Below are positions 52,043-60,763 of a DNA stretch of 64,000 bases, piece by piece. Position 1 is the stretch's first letter, and every line of letters starts with the position of its first letter. The position numbers and the translations under genes were made by a program. The stretch is from Flavobacterium soli DSM 19725 (GTDB taxonomy: Bacteria; Bacteroidota; Bacteroidia; Flavobacteriales; Flavobacteriaceae): the NCBI RefSeq assembly GCF_000422705.1, contig NZ_AUGO01000006.1, positions 62,001 to 126,000 of the forward strand. Direction: 5' to 3'. Under the pieces are notes generated by a model. The model worked only from the letters and a program-made list of their open reading frames with translations, was not told where the DNA came from and did not search any database.

Positions 52043-52516
52043 TTATGATTTTATTAATTTTATTATTTCTTCCTCTGATGGATTTTTAGCAATTAGAATT
52101 CCTTCGGGATTAAATAGATATTTGGATGGTAATTCTTCAACTCCAAACTGTAAAGCTGCATTGGCATCAAATCCTTTTGGGTCTATTAATTGCGTAAACT
52201 TGATTTTATCTTTTTCTATCGCTTTTAACCATTTGTTTCTATCGGTATCGATTGATATTCCGATTATTTCTAATTTACTTGAACTTTCTTCATTGTGAAG
52301 TTTTACTAACTTTTTGTTTCCTAATCTACATGGTGCACACCACGAAGCCCAAAAATCTACAAGTACATATTTACCTTTAAATGATATTATATCAACCTCA
52401 TTATTAGTATTACTTTTTAACGTAATTGATGGTATAGCATCGCCGATTTTAATTTGAGCTTTTGAGTTTGTAACTGTAGCAATTAAAAAAAATACTATTA
52501 CAATTTTCTTCATCAT
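52043..52516 (-). CDS. TlpA-like thioredoxin-fold protein
   Basis: A 157-residue exported redoxin. The active-site pattern is VDFWASWCAPCRLGNKKLVK, with Ser-Trp-Cys-Ala-Pro-Cys. A signal peptide (IVIVFFLIATVTNSKAQ) sends it to the periplasm. It could keep metal-binding cysteines of the neighbouring HMA proteins reduced (inference). Typical TlpA length. Confidence 0.82.
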   Translation of the reverse strand: MMKKIVIVFFLIATVTNSKAQIKIGDAIPSITLKSNTNNEVDIISFKGKYVLVDFWASWCAPCRLGNKKLVKLHNEESSSKLEIIGISIDTDRNKWLKAIEKDKIKFTQLIDPKGFDANAALQFGVEELPSKYLFNPEGILIAKNPSEEEIIKLIKS

Positions 52517-52518
52517 AC

Positions 52519-53394
52519 TTATTTAATTATTTCTACTGTTTTACCACAACTTAACATCATGGAACCGTAATACGGATTTTTGACTGCATTTTCTTTGCTT
52601 AACCAATTAGCACCTTTACCATCATTGTACATAGGACAGAACTGATAGTAAACAGCAGTTTCATATTTAGAAACCTTGATTAATGTATAAATGTCTTTGG
52701 ATAGTGAAGTGAAATGATCGCGCTGGTGTTTGATGTCTTTGGTATCGGCAATATGTTCAGCATCTTCTTTGATTAGATTTACAACTTTCATCCACACCAT
52801 GTGAACTTCCATTTCGAGTTTGTCCATTTTGACATTGTTTACAGCAGCTAAAAGTTCTTTTGAAGCTAAAGCTGTTTTAGTACCATCAGAAGTAATTAAA
52901 GCATCTTTCAATAAAAAATAATTATCAAATACCGCTTTTAACTGATTTTCTTTTTGAGAAGTCATTTGTGGCATATCTGAATGATTGGCATGACTATCGT
53001 GGTTGTTGGTTTCTGTAACAGCTGTTGTTGTTACTTCTTTTATAGGAACTTTTGCTACTCTTTCATATTGACAACATCCGTGAAGATTATTATAAACATC
53101 ATCTGGAGCGAGGAATTTATCACTATCGTAACCAACTAATGCAATTCTTTTTAGAATTTCGTCTTGATTAGTTTTTTTAGCATCGTATGTTAAAGTTGCC
53201 ATTTGGGTATCTTTATTCCAATCGACATTGGCGATTTTTTTGATATTTCCTGCTTTTTCGATTTTGGTTTCGCACATACCGCAGTTTCCATAAACTTTAA
53301 CTTTTTCTGTTTTTGAATTTTTTATTTGTGCATTGATAGCAGTAGATAGCAACATTACAGCCGCTACCATTATTTTTATAAATGAATTTTTCAT
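52519..53394 (-). CDS. HMA - DUF3347 protein
   Basis: A 291-residue exported protein from the ATG at 53394 (a TTG 24 bases upstream is not used). An N-terminal HMA domain with VKVYGNCGMCETKIEKAGNI is followed by a CC pair (NNLHGCCQYERVAKV), a His-rich stretch (NNHDSHANHSDM) and DUF3347 (KAVFDNYFLLKDALITSDGT, VYYQFCPMYNDGKGANWLSK, KNPYYGSMMLSCGKTVE). DUF3347 is found in copper resistance proteins of Bacteroidota, usually with CusB. It starts the secreted metal-binding cluster. Confidence 0.8.
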   Translation of the reverse strand: MKNSFIKIMVAAVMLLSTAINAQIKNSKTEKVKVYGNCGMCETKIEKAGNIKKIANVDWNKDTQMATLTYDAKKTNQDEILKRIALVGYDSDKFLAPDDVYNNLHGCCQYERVAKVPIKEVTTTAVTETNNHDSHANHSDMPQMTSQKENQLKAVFDNYFLLKDALITSDGTKTALASKELLAAVNNVKMDKLEMEVHMVWMKVVNLIKEDAEHIADTKDIKHQRDHFTSLSKDIYTLIKVSKYETAVYYQFCPMYNDGKGANWLSKENAVKNPYYGSMMLSCGKTVEIIK

Positions 53395-53586
53395 TTTAAA
53401 TAAGGTATTAGTAATCAAAGTGATTTACCTTGATTGATTGATAAAATAAATTTGAGATAATTACAGTTATAAGATAAATTATACTGCAACACGATAATAG
53501 TGTAGCAAAATGTTTTCTAAAACTGTTTTGGTTTGGATAGCAAAATGCTATGAATTTGACACACTTATGGCTGTCAAAATTTGGAT

Positions 53587-53964
53587 TTAGCTTATTTTAG
53601 GAATGAGCCAAATGGAATAAAACCCATCAGAGATTGATGGTGTTGTGTATGAAAATTTAACTTTCTCTATTGAAGAATAGCTAAACATGTAATTTTTAAA
53701 ATTAATTTCAGATAAAAAACTTACCGAAGAAGTTGGACACGTTGAAGAACAACCACATTTTGAGTGACCACAATTGCCTTTACAACCTTTATGGTCTTTG
53801 TCTTTTGAATTATCATCACCGCAGCAACTCTTTTTTTCTGCTTTATTGGATGAAATTTCTTTTTTGCACGAAGTCTTTTCTGAACTTTTACCACAAGCCA
53901 TAGCAGTATTAGGCATGAGGAGCATGCCTAATAAAATTACAATTATGATGTGGTATTTTTTCAT
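53587..53964 (-). CDS. cysteine-rich secreted protein, unknown
   Basis: A 125-residue protein with a signal peptide ending near NTAMAC and a dense Cys/Lys/Asp region: 12 Cys between about residue 24 and 80 (AEKKSCCGDDNSKDKDHKGC, CGHSKCGCSSTCPTSSVS). It resembles a metallothionein in composition. The C-terminal half is ordinary. The spacer before it (53419-53586) contains the hairpins ATAGCA-TGCTAT (53537-53551) and TTTGACA-TGTCAAA (53555-53578), which could terminate or regulate transcription. Metal storage or sensing is inferred from composition. Confidence 0.6.
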   Translation of the reverse strand: MKKYHIIIVILLGMLLMPNTAMACGKSSEKTSCKKEISSNKAEKKSCCGDDNSKDKDHKGCKGNCGHSKCGCSSTCPTSSVSFLSEINFKNYMFSYSSIEKVKFSYTTPSISDGFYSIWLIPKIS

Positions 53965-54023
53965 TTATTTATTAAAACAGTACAAATTTAGCTAAAAATT
54001 ATTGCCTTATGTTAAAATTGATG

Positions 54024-54107
54024 TTAAAATCTCATTCTCTGTATTCTAACTGCATTTAATATTGCCAACAACGCTAAGCCTACATCGGCAAAAACGGCTT
54101 GCCACAT
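54024..54107 (-). pseudogene. remnant of a P-type ATPase C-terminus
   Basis: On the minus strand 27 codons read WQAVFADVGLALLAILNAVR and IQRMRF, then stop. They match, with few changes, the last residues of the ATPase at 57394 (WEAVFADVGVALLAILNAVR, IQRMKF). Only this tail remains. It shows a second, now lost ATPase of the same kind, or a recombination scar between the two copies. Confidence 0.75.
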
Positions 54108-54202
54108 TTAACTAAATCTTCCAAAATCTAAGATATTTCAATTACATATTACTATAAAATTTATTGAGATAAATGAATTACTTAACTTAATAGTTAGACT
54201 TT

Positions 54203-56428
54203 CTAATTTAAAACTCTAAATCTAATTCCTGCATATATTTCACGACCTCGTGTTGGTCCCCAAACAGATGAAGTATCAAAGTATTGGCTGAATGGGTTTT
54301 GCCAACTTATAATAGGTTGGTTTTGACGAAAGTTAAAAATGTTTTCACAACCTGAATATACTTCAAACTTTTTAAATTTATAAGTAAATTGAGCATTTAC
54401 TAATGTGTATTGCTGCGAAAAATATGGTCGTTGAAATTCTACAGGATTAGATTTTGTATCAGGTAAACGTTGCTCACCATACCAATGAATATTTACATCG
54501 AAATGAAATTTATTTGTTAATGGTTTATAACTGTAAGTTGTTATAACTTTGTTTCGAGGATTAAATGGTAAGAGTTGTTTATTTCCATTTACTTCTCTAT
54601 AAACATCTAAAAAGTTGTACCCAATTTTAAATTCAAATCGTTTCAAGATTTTTAAATACAATTCTGCCTGAAAACCATTACTTACACTTTTACCATCAAA
54701 ATTTTTAATTATTGCTTTTGTTGGGTCGCTATCATAATCAGGAAAAATTTGATTTTTAAAGTTTGTTCTGTAATAGTCTGCACTGAAATAACCTGAAAGA
54801 TTTTCGATTTCAAATTTTTGAGTTACATTGACCCCAAAGTTAGTCGCTCTTTCGGGTCTTAATTGTTCTGCAAAAACAATGTCCCTTGAACTGACTAGTA
54901 ACCCAATATTTTCACTGAACAAATTCACTGTTCGCCATCCTGTTCCTATACTAGCTCGAAAAGTTGTTTTGGGTGTAAGGTCATATTTTAGTAAAGTTCT
55001 TGGAGTAATAGTAAAACCAAATTGGTTGTGTTGATCGCCACGAATACCAGCAATCCAAGTTATTTTATCTTTTAAAAAACTCATCGAATTTTCTAAAAAT
55101 ACTCCTGGAATGATTTCATTTCTAATGTAATTACCTGCATAAGTTCTTGGCAAAGTTGTATCTGTAAAACCAATATTTTCATTTAGTTTTAAATATCGAA
55201 AACTAATACCACTTTTTAATAAGTGCTTTTGAGAATAATTCACTTCGTATTGCAGATTGCTATAAAAGTTCGTTTGCTGTGCATTATATTTTACAGTTCC
55301 GAAATATGATTTTTGGTCTTGAAAGAATGAAGATGTAAAAAGTGTGATTTTATTATCATCATTAAATTTATAAGCAGTTTTTGCCCAAAATTCAGGTTGA
55401 TTAATATTGACCGTTTGGCCGTAAATGGAATTACTACCTTGGTCTTTTTCTGAATTATAAAATGTTTGACCACCTATTCTTTTTTCATTTAGAAATTTCA
55501 AACCAATTTTGCTACTCCAACCCCAATCTTTTTCATTACCATATTTCCATTTATTAGAAATCATATAACGTGTCAATTGCGGTAAATCTAAAAAATTATC
55601 CTTATCTCTGTCAATTTTATTTGCTGGTTGCACTGTATGAAATGCGGTAAGATTAGACCATTTCGCTTTTTTAAACGCGTAATTAGCATTTAAATGCTTT
55701 TCTTCAAAATTATTGATATACGCATTAAGTAATAACTTGTCTGTTGTGTCTGGATCTTTTGTTTCAACATTTATTTGTCCGCTTATACTTTCAAATCCTT
55801 GCAAAACACTATTCGCTCCTTTTGAAACATAGATATTGTCAACTAATGTTCCTGGAATTCCGCTAATGCCATACGTGTATGATAACCCTTGTATCATTGG
55901 GAAGCCATCAATTAAAACTTGATTGTAAATCCCTGACAGTCCTAAAATGCGAAGTTCTTTAGAATTTGTTATAACATTAGTTGTTTGAGGCTGAACCGTA
56001 GTTTGCGTTTCGAAACAACCTGCCAAATCGCAGCAAGCGGCTTTACCCAGTTCTTTTTGAGTAATGATTTCTGTTTTAATAGCAATCAAGTTTGATAATG
56101 TAGCTTTTTCTCTATTTTTCTTTATTACAACTTCATTTAATATGTTTTCTTTTTTTAACTTGAAAACTACAAATGTTTGATTGGTTATCTCTATTGTATC
56201 AGATGAATGTCCTTCAAAACTTGCAATTAATTTTTTATTGCTAATGTCTTTACTTGAAATTTCAAATTCTCCTTTGTCGCCTGTAGAGGTTTCTAAATCC
56301 GTGTCAAGCCAATGAATGCTTGCTCCATTGAGAGGTTCTTTTTTGTCGTTGGTTACTTTTCCTAAAATAGTTTGTGCTAACAGCGCATACGGAAACAGCA
56401 AACCAACAATGAATATATATTTTTTCAT
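54203..56428 (-). CDS. TonB-dependent outer-membrane receptor
   Basis: A 741-residue receptor with a signal peptide (IFIVGLLFPYALLAQ), an N-terminal carboxypeptidase-regulatory-like domain (GKVTNDKKEPLNGASIHWLD), a plug with LGLSGIYNQVLIDGFPMIQG, and a barrel ending GREIYAGIRFRVLN. Within the plug lies KAACCDLAGCFETQ, a Cys-rich motif unlike that in sugar receptors; together with the neighbours it suggests metal or metal-complex uptake, or siderophore-like chelate (inference). A partly paired stem-loop at 56446-56486 lies before it. Confidence 0.8.
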   Translation of the reverse strand: MKKYIFIVGLLFPYALLAQTILGKVTNDKKEPLNGASIHWLDTDLETSTGDKGEFEISSKDISNKKLIASFEGHSSDTIEITNQTFVVFKLKKENILNEVVIKKNREKATLSNLIAIKTEIITQKELGKAACCDLAGCFETQTTVQPQTTNVITNSKELRILGLSGIYNQVLIDGFPMIQGLSYTYGISGIPGTLVDNIYVSKGANSVLQGFESISGQINVETKDPDTTDKLLLNAYINNFEEKHLNANYAFKKAKWSNLTAFHTVQPANKIDRDKDNFLDLPQLTRYMISNKWKYGNEKDWGWSSKIGLKFLNEKRIGGQTFYNSEKDQGSNSIYGQTVNINQPEFWAKTAYKFNDDNKITLFTSSFFQDQKSYFGTVKYNAQQTNFYSNLQYEVNYSQKHLLKSGISFRYLKLNENIGFTDTTLPRTYAGNYIRNEIIPGVFLENSMSFLKDKITWIAGIRGDQHNQFGFTITPRTLLKYDLTPKTTFRASIGTGWRTVNLFSENIGLLVSSRDIVFAEQLRPERATNFGVNVTQKFEIENLSGYFSADYYRTNFKNQIFPDYDSDPTKAIIKNFDGKSVSNGFQAELYLKILKRFEFKIGYNFLDVYREVNGNKQLLPFNPRNKVITTYSYKPLTNKFHFDVNIHWYGEQRLPDTKSNPVEFQRPYFSQQYTLVNAQFTYKFKKFEVYSGCENIFNFRQNQPIISWQNPFSQYFDTSSVWGPTRGREIYAGIRFRVLN

Positions 56429-56493
56429 TGTTTGTTTTCTTTAAAATAAGGCAAGATTTATTCGACTGAATAAACCGTTACCTTACTATTTGT

Positions 56494-56832
56494 TTACTGT
56501 TTTATTTTATAGATTTTTTCTTCAGGATTTTCACAACTACCAGTATTTTCAATGGTTTTGTGAATTTCGATTTCAGTAACTAATGAAGGATTAAACGTTA
56601 TTTGAAAAGAAGAAGTTGTTCCCATTTTCCCTGATATACAGCTGCTCACACCTTTCAATTTTTCTACATTAGCAGAAATCATTTTTAAGTCCATTGAACA
56701 CGATATTCCTTTGACTTTTACCACAATTGCTTTTGTATTATCGGAGTTTTGAATTGTTTTTTGCGCAAACGCAACGCTTGTTGTGGCAATCAACATAGAG
56801 ATTACCAAAACTAATGATTTTAAGAATTTCAT
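56494..56832 (-). CDS. secreted HMA-like protein
   Basis: A 112-residue exported protein (LVLVISMLIATTSVAFAQ). It has the HMA-like GISCSMDLKMISANVEKLKG, where only one Cys of the usual pair is kept (Cys-Ser-Met-Asp), so metal binding is not certain. A CISGK and a C-terminal GSCENPEE give other cysteines. It lies after the 117-residue protein and before the TonB receptor. Confidence 0.65.
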   Translation of the reverse strand: MKFLKSLVLVISMLIATTSVAFAQKTIQNSDNTKAIVVKVKGISCSMDLKMISANVEKLKGVSSCISGKMGTTSSFQITFNPSLVTEIEIHKTIENTGSCENPEEKIYKIKQ

Positions 56833-56907
56833 TTTTTTGATTTTTTAAATTGTTAACAATGACTATTTACTCTGATTATATCAGAATAAAATAAGATTTT
56901 AAGATTG

Positions 56908-57261
56908 TTAAACAATTTTAGGCGGTTGCCAAAAATCAGGTTTGAATTGAGAATTAAATTTTGTTTTATAACTAAAATTTTGTGAGGTTAAAATTTTAGT
57001 TTTTGAAAACTTATAATAAACATTTGATGCAATGTATAAAACGCAATTATTGCAATTTTGAAATGGATTACAAGACTTTCCTTTTTTTTCTTTAGAGTTT
57101 TGTTCTTCCTTTTCAGCAGTTTTTTTATTGAACTTCGTTGATGAACATTCGCTATTACAACATTGCTTACTAATATTATATTGCAACAAAATAACATCTA
57201 TTCCTGGCTTTACAGCAAGAAATAAAATTGTAAATGATAATATTAATATTATATGTTTCAT
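56908..57261 (-). CDS. 117-residue exported or membrane protein, unknown
   Basis: Begins with a hydrophobic segment (IILILSFTILFLAVKPGID) and has Cys pairs (KQCCNSECSSTKF, SCNPFQNCNNCVLY) and a lysine-rich middle, ending in FKPDFWQPPKIV. The family appears next to metal genes in flavobacteria, but I know no function. Between the Zn/Cd ATPase and the HMA-like gene. Confidence 0.6.
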   Translation of the reverse strand: MKHIILILSFTILFLAVKPGIDVILLQYNISKQCCNSECSSTKFNKKTAEKEEQNSKEKKGKSCNPFQNCNNCVLYIASNVYYKFSKTKILTSQNFSYKTKFNSQFKPDFWQPPKIV

Positions 57262-57393
57262 AATAATTGGTAAATATACAGTGTTTTGGCGTTAAATAGT
57301 TTATTTTTAAGCAACCTTTTTCTATAATTTAGTGTTAATCCCATATTTTTTTATAAATGTTTTTAAAATGCAAAAGTTTTTTAAAATAATAAA

Positions 57394-59457
57394 TTAAAAC
57401 TTCATTCGCTGTATTCTTACCGCATTTAAGATTGCCAATAAAGCCACACCCACATCGGCAAAAACGGCTTCCCACATTGTGGCTAAACCACCTGCACCAA
57501 GTACTAAAACTATTGTTTTTACAGCAAATGCTAAAATAATATTTTGCCAAACAATTTTCTTGGTTTGTTTGCCAATATTGATAGCCATTGGAATTTTTGA
57601 AGGCATGTCATCTTGAATAACTACATCGGCAGTTTCGATTGTGGCATCACTTCCTAAACCACCCATTGCTATTCCTACGTTACTTAACGCTACTACTGGT
57701 GCATCGTTTACACCATCGCCGACAAATGCTACCGTTTCATTTTTAGCAATGATTTCTTTAACTTTATTCACTTTGTCTTCGGGAAGTAAATCTCCAAAAG
57801 CATTTGTAATTCCGAGTGATTTTGCTACAAACTGCACTACGGTATTTTTATCGCCACTTAACATTATGGTTTTTATACCTAGTGCTTTTAGTTTATCTAT
57901 TGTGATTTGTGCATCTTCTTTAATGCTGTCGGCAATGGTTATATATCCTACAAACTTTTTATCGTAAGCTACTGCGATTAATGTATAAACAATACTTGTA
58001 GGATCAATATCATATTTAATAGAAAATTTATCCATTAGTTTGAAATTACCAACTAATAATTCTTTTCCTTTGACAAGGGATTTTAAACCATGCCCTGAAA
58101 TTTCTTCAACCTCTTTTAGTTCAATAGTACTATCAATTTTTCCAACAAACTGATGAATTGCTGTTGCGACTGGATGTGTACTTTGACTTTCTAAAGCATT
58201 GACCATTTGTAGTATATCGTCTTTATTGAAATCGGAATTAAAAACTACTTCTTGTACTTTGAAAACACCTTCGGTCATTGTGCCTGTTTTATCCATTACT
58301 ACATTTTGAACAGTAGCCATTACATCGAGAAAATTACTTCCTTTAAATAAAATTCCGTTTTTAGAAGCAGCTCCAATTCCGCCAAAATATCCTAACGGAA
58401 TACTAATAACTAAAGCACAAGGACACGAAATAACCAAGAAAACCAAGGCACGATACAGCCAATCTCTAAAAATATAATTATCTACAAAAAGAATTGGAAC
58501 TACACAAATTAAGATGGCTAAAAGCACCACAATTGGTGTGTAAATCTTGGCAAATTTGCGTATGAATAATTCAGTTGGTGCTTTTTTTGCTGTTGCATCT
58601 TGCACCATTTCAAGTATTTTTGACAGTTTACTATCGGTATAAGCGGTTGTAACTTTTACTTGACAAACCGAATTTAAGTTTATCATTCCTGCTAAAACCG
58701 TTTCGCCTTTTGCTTTGGTGTCGGGTTTACTTTCACCTGTAAGTGCTGCTGTATTAAATGAAGCTGTATCGGAAAGTAATTCGCCATCTAAACCTAATTT
58801 TTCTCCTGCTTTGAGTTGGATAATATCGCCAATTTTAGCGGTTGCTGCTTTGATTGTTTTGGCTACATTATTTTCTAAAATAGTAACTTCATCTGGTCTT
58901 TGGTCGAGTAAGGATTTTATATTTGCTTTGGCTCTTTGAACTGCAAGTGTTTGAAAGACTTCGCCAACAGCATAAAACAGCATCACGGCAACACCCTCTG
59001 GAAATTCTGCAATTGCAAAAGCTCCGATGGTTGCAATACTCATTAACAAAAATTCTGAAAATATTTCTCCTTTTTTTATAGCGACAAAGGCTTCTTTTAT
59101 TACAGGAAAACCGACTGGTGCATAAGCAACAACATACCATATAGTTCGTACCCAACCTGTAAACCAAGTTTGCGGAAAGTAATTATCAAAACCAATGGCT
59201 ATTAATAACAAAACCAAACTAATGCCTGCTGGCAAAAACATTTTGAAAGTGCTATCAGTACTGTTTGAGTGGTCGTGACCGTCATCGTCGCTATGTGTTT
59301 CTTTCGTTGGTTCATCGGTAGCACAACATCCCATTTCTTTGTGCTCTTTTTTTAATTGCTTGTTTGCAACTGCATTTATTTTTTCTTCCTGTGTGCAACA
59401 AAGCTGTTTTCCATGAGCATCGAAGATGTGTTGGTGTTTTTGGTCTGAATTTATCAT
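57394..59457 (-). CDS. Zn/Cd/Pb-exporting P-type ATPase
   Basis: A 687-residue P1B-type ATPase. It has a His- and Cys-rich N-terminus (KQLCCTQEEK, MGCCATDE, HSDDDGHDHSNS), the metal-site CPC in VISCPCALVISIPLGYFGGIGA, the phosphorylation site VMDKTGTMTEGVFKV, and ATP motifs SQSTHPVATAI, MLSGDKNTVVQ and FVGDGVNDAPVVALS. The SIPLGYFGGIGAASKNG after CPC fits Zn2+/Cd2+/Pb2+ pumps (ZntA/CadA). A terminator-like hairpin ends only 18 bases upstream of its start. Confidence 0.88.
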   Translation of the reverse strand: MINSDQKHQHIFDAHGKQLCCTQEEKINAVANKQLKKEHKEMGCCATDEPTKETHSDDDGHDHSNSTDSTFKMFLPAGISLVLLLIAIGFDNYFPQTWFTGWVRTIWYVVAYAPVGFPVIKEAFVAIKKGEIFSEFLLMSIATIGAFAIAEFPEGVAVMLFYAVGEVFQTLAVQRAKANIKSLLDQRPDEVTILENNVAKTIKAATAKIGDIIQLKAGEKLGLDGELLSDTASFNTAALTGESKPDTKAKGETVLAGMINLNSVCQVKVTTAYTDSKLSKILEMVQDATAKKAPTELFIRKFAKIYTPIVVLLAILICVVPILFVDNYIFRDWLYRALVFLVISCPCALVISIPLGYFGGIGAASKNGILFKGSNFLDVMATVQNVVMDKTGTMTEGVFKVQEVVFNSDFNKDDILQMVNALESQSTHPVATAIHQFVGKIDSTIELKEVEEISGHGLKSLVKGKELLVGNFKLMDKFSIKYDIDPTSIVYTLIAVAYDKKFVGYITIADSIKEDAQITIDKLKALGIKTIMLSGDKNTVVQFVAKSLGITNAFGDLLPEDKVNKVKEIIAKNETVAFVGDGVNDAPVVALSNVGIAMGGLGSDATIETADVVIQDDMPSKIPMAINIGKQTKKIVWQNIILAFAVKTIVLVLGAGGLATMWEAVFADVGVALLAILNAVRIQRMKF

Positions 59458-59475
59458 ATTATGACTTGTTTAATT

Positions 59476-59514
59476 AAAAAAAGGTTGCAAATAGTTAGTT
59501 ACTATTTACAACCT
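59476..59514 (-). terminator. terminator or attenuator just upstream of the Zn/Cd ATPase gene
   Basis: On the minus strand: AGGTTGTAAATAGT, a 5-base loop, ACTATTTGCAACCT, then T-run (positions 59514 to 59476). The one mismatch becomes G-U on that strand. It lies between a 26-codon frame and the ATPase start at 59457, so it may be the end of the upstream unit or an attenuator of the ATPase gene. Confidence 0.75.
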
Positions 59515-59537
59515 ATACATGATTTATCTGCGAAATG

Positions 59538-59618
59538 TTATGCCGAAAAACTTACAATTAATCCAGTTAAGGCAGAAAGCATTAAGACACATTTCCAACA
59601 ATTGAGTCTGTTTTTCAT
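59538..59618 (-). CDS. possible 26-residue leader peptide or small membrane peptide
   Basis: ATG at 59618 to TAA at 59538: MKNRLNCWKCVLMLSALTGL and six more residues. It has a Cys-Trp-Lys-Cys motif and a short hydrophobic helix. The stop is 23 bases before the terminator at 59476-59514, which precedes the ATPase gene. The layout (peptide, terminator, resistance gene) resembles an attenuator. The 190 bases upstream (59619-59809) hold a stem of 9 pairs at 59689-59697/59704-59712 and an outer GTACATG/CATGTAC pair at 59647/59729. Confidence 0.4.
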   Translation of the reverse strand: MKNRLNCWKCVLMLSALTGLIVSFSA

Positions 59619-59809
59619 TTTTTAAAATATTTATGTTATTATTATTGTACATGTAGGGCAATTTTTGTGCCACTAATACTGGCGGTTAATACTATTTGAA
59701 ATTAAATAGTATGTTGATTATTTTTTTCCATGTACCTAAACTACGGTATCATGATATTATTATTTGTCTATTTTAAAAGCATTACCTTGCAACTCTTTCT
59801 TCAAATATA

Positions 59810-60277
59810 TTAATCATTTTCATTGTCTTCTCCGTGTTTACGAATCATTTTTTCTTTCCATTTTATGTACCATTTTTGATGGTGTAATGAAAGTAAAAAA
59901 CACAAAGCAAAAGCACTTATTATTGCAATAATAAACATATTTAAAGCAACAGCAACTCCTACTGCTGATGTACACCAAACTGTTGCTGCTGTTGTTAAAC
60001 CGTGTGATGTTCCTGCGCTGGAATTGCGATAAATTATTCCTGCTCCAAGAAAACCGACACCAGTAACAATATTTGCGATTACTCTTGAGGTATCCGCTGG
60101 GCTTTTTACCAAATGGGCTGTTATTGCAGTAAATAAAGTTGCGCCAATACAAACGGCAGCATAAGTTCTTATTCCAGCATCGTGACCATGTTTTTCTCGA
60201 TCTAAACCAATAAATGCTCCTAATAGGAATGAAATTATGAGCTTGGAAACAATTATTAATTCTACCGTAACATCCAT
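59810..60277 (-). CDS. MgtC/SapB family protein
   Basis: A 155-residue membrane protein of the MgtC family: LLGAFIGLDREKHGHDAGIR, AVCIGATLFTAITAHL, GVGFLGAGIIYRNSSAGTSH, and GLTTAATVWCTSAVGVAVAL. Four to five helices. Family members help in low magnesium and in metal stress. In the metal island and near a bestrophin-like gene it is probably an ion-homeostasis component. Confidence 0.82.
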   Translation of the reverse strand: MDVTVELIIVSKLIISFLLGAFIGLDREKHGHDAGIRTYAAVCIGATLFTAITAHLVKSPADTSRVIANIVTGVGFLGAGIIYRNSSAGTSHGLTTAATVWCTSAVGVAVALNMFIIAIISAFALCFLLSLHHQKWYIKWKEKMIRKHGEDNEND

Positions 60278-60304
60278 ACTTAAGGGTATAAATTTAAATT
60301 AATA

Positions 60305-60712
60305 TTATTTTGTTGTAGTTTCATCATTATTGATTTCATTTATAATCCATTCTTTTGCTTGTGCTTTATCTGATAGTTCAAAATACTTCAAGTTAGCATT
60401 TGCAAATGGTTTCATAATTGCCATCATACACTTTTCCCATTTTTTTTCCCCAACAATAGCTATAGTTTCTATATCATCTGAATGTGTGAACTTCATGTTA
60501 CCATAATTAATTTCAATGATACCATCTTCCCAAAATCCCGTAGAATTTGTACTTGACCCATCATCCATTTCAAAATACCAGCGTACTTTTTTTCCAGTTT
60601 TGATAATATTATGAATAAAAGGATGGATTTTTTCATAATCTTTTATGCCTAAAAAATCATTGGCTGTAGTTGCAATAACATTATTTCCGGTAAAATCTAA
60701 AATCTGTAACAT
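60305..60712 (-). CDS. SpoIIAA/STAS-like protein
   Basis: A 135-residue soluble protein of the SpoIIAA-like family: LQILDFTGNNVIATTANDFL, DYEKIHPFIHNIIKTGKKVR, WYFEMDDGSSTN, IAIVGEKKWEKCMMAIMKPF. The fold resembles STAS/CRAL-TRIO domains. Function unknown; between bestrophin and MgtC genes. Confidence 0.7.
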   Translation of the reverse strand: MLQILDFTGNNVIATTANDFLGIKDYEKIHPFIHNIIKTGKKVRWYFEMDDGSSTNSTGFWEDGIIEINYGNMKFTHSDDIETIAIVGEKKWEKCMMAIMKPFANANLKYFELSDKAQAKEWIINEINNDETTTK

Positions 60713-60763
60713 AATTCAACTCTAAAGTTTAGAATGGTTTTTATGTAATAAATAACTATTGAA

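Noticed and set aside
56429..56493. Cobalamin riboswitch before the TonB receptor
   Set aside because: The 65-base gap is too short and lacks the conserved box; only an ordinary stem-loop is seen.
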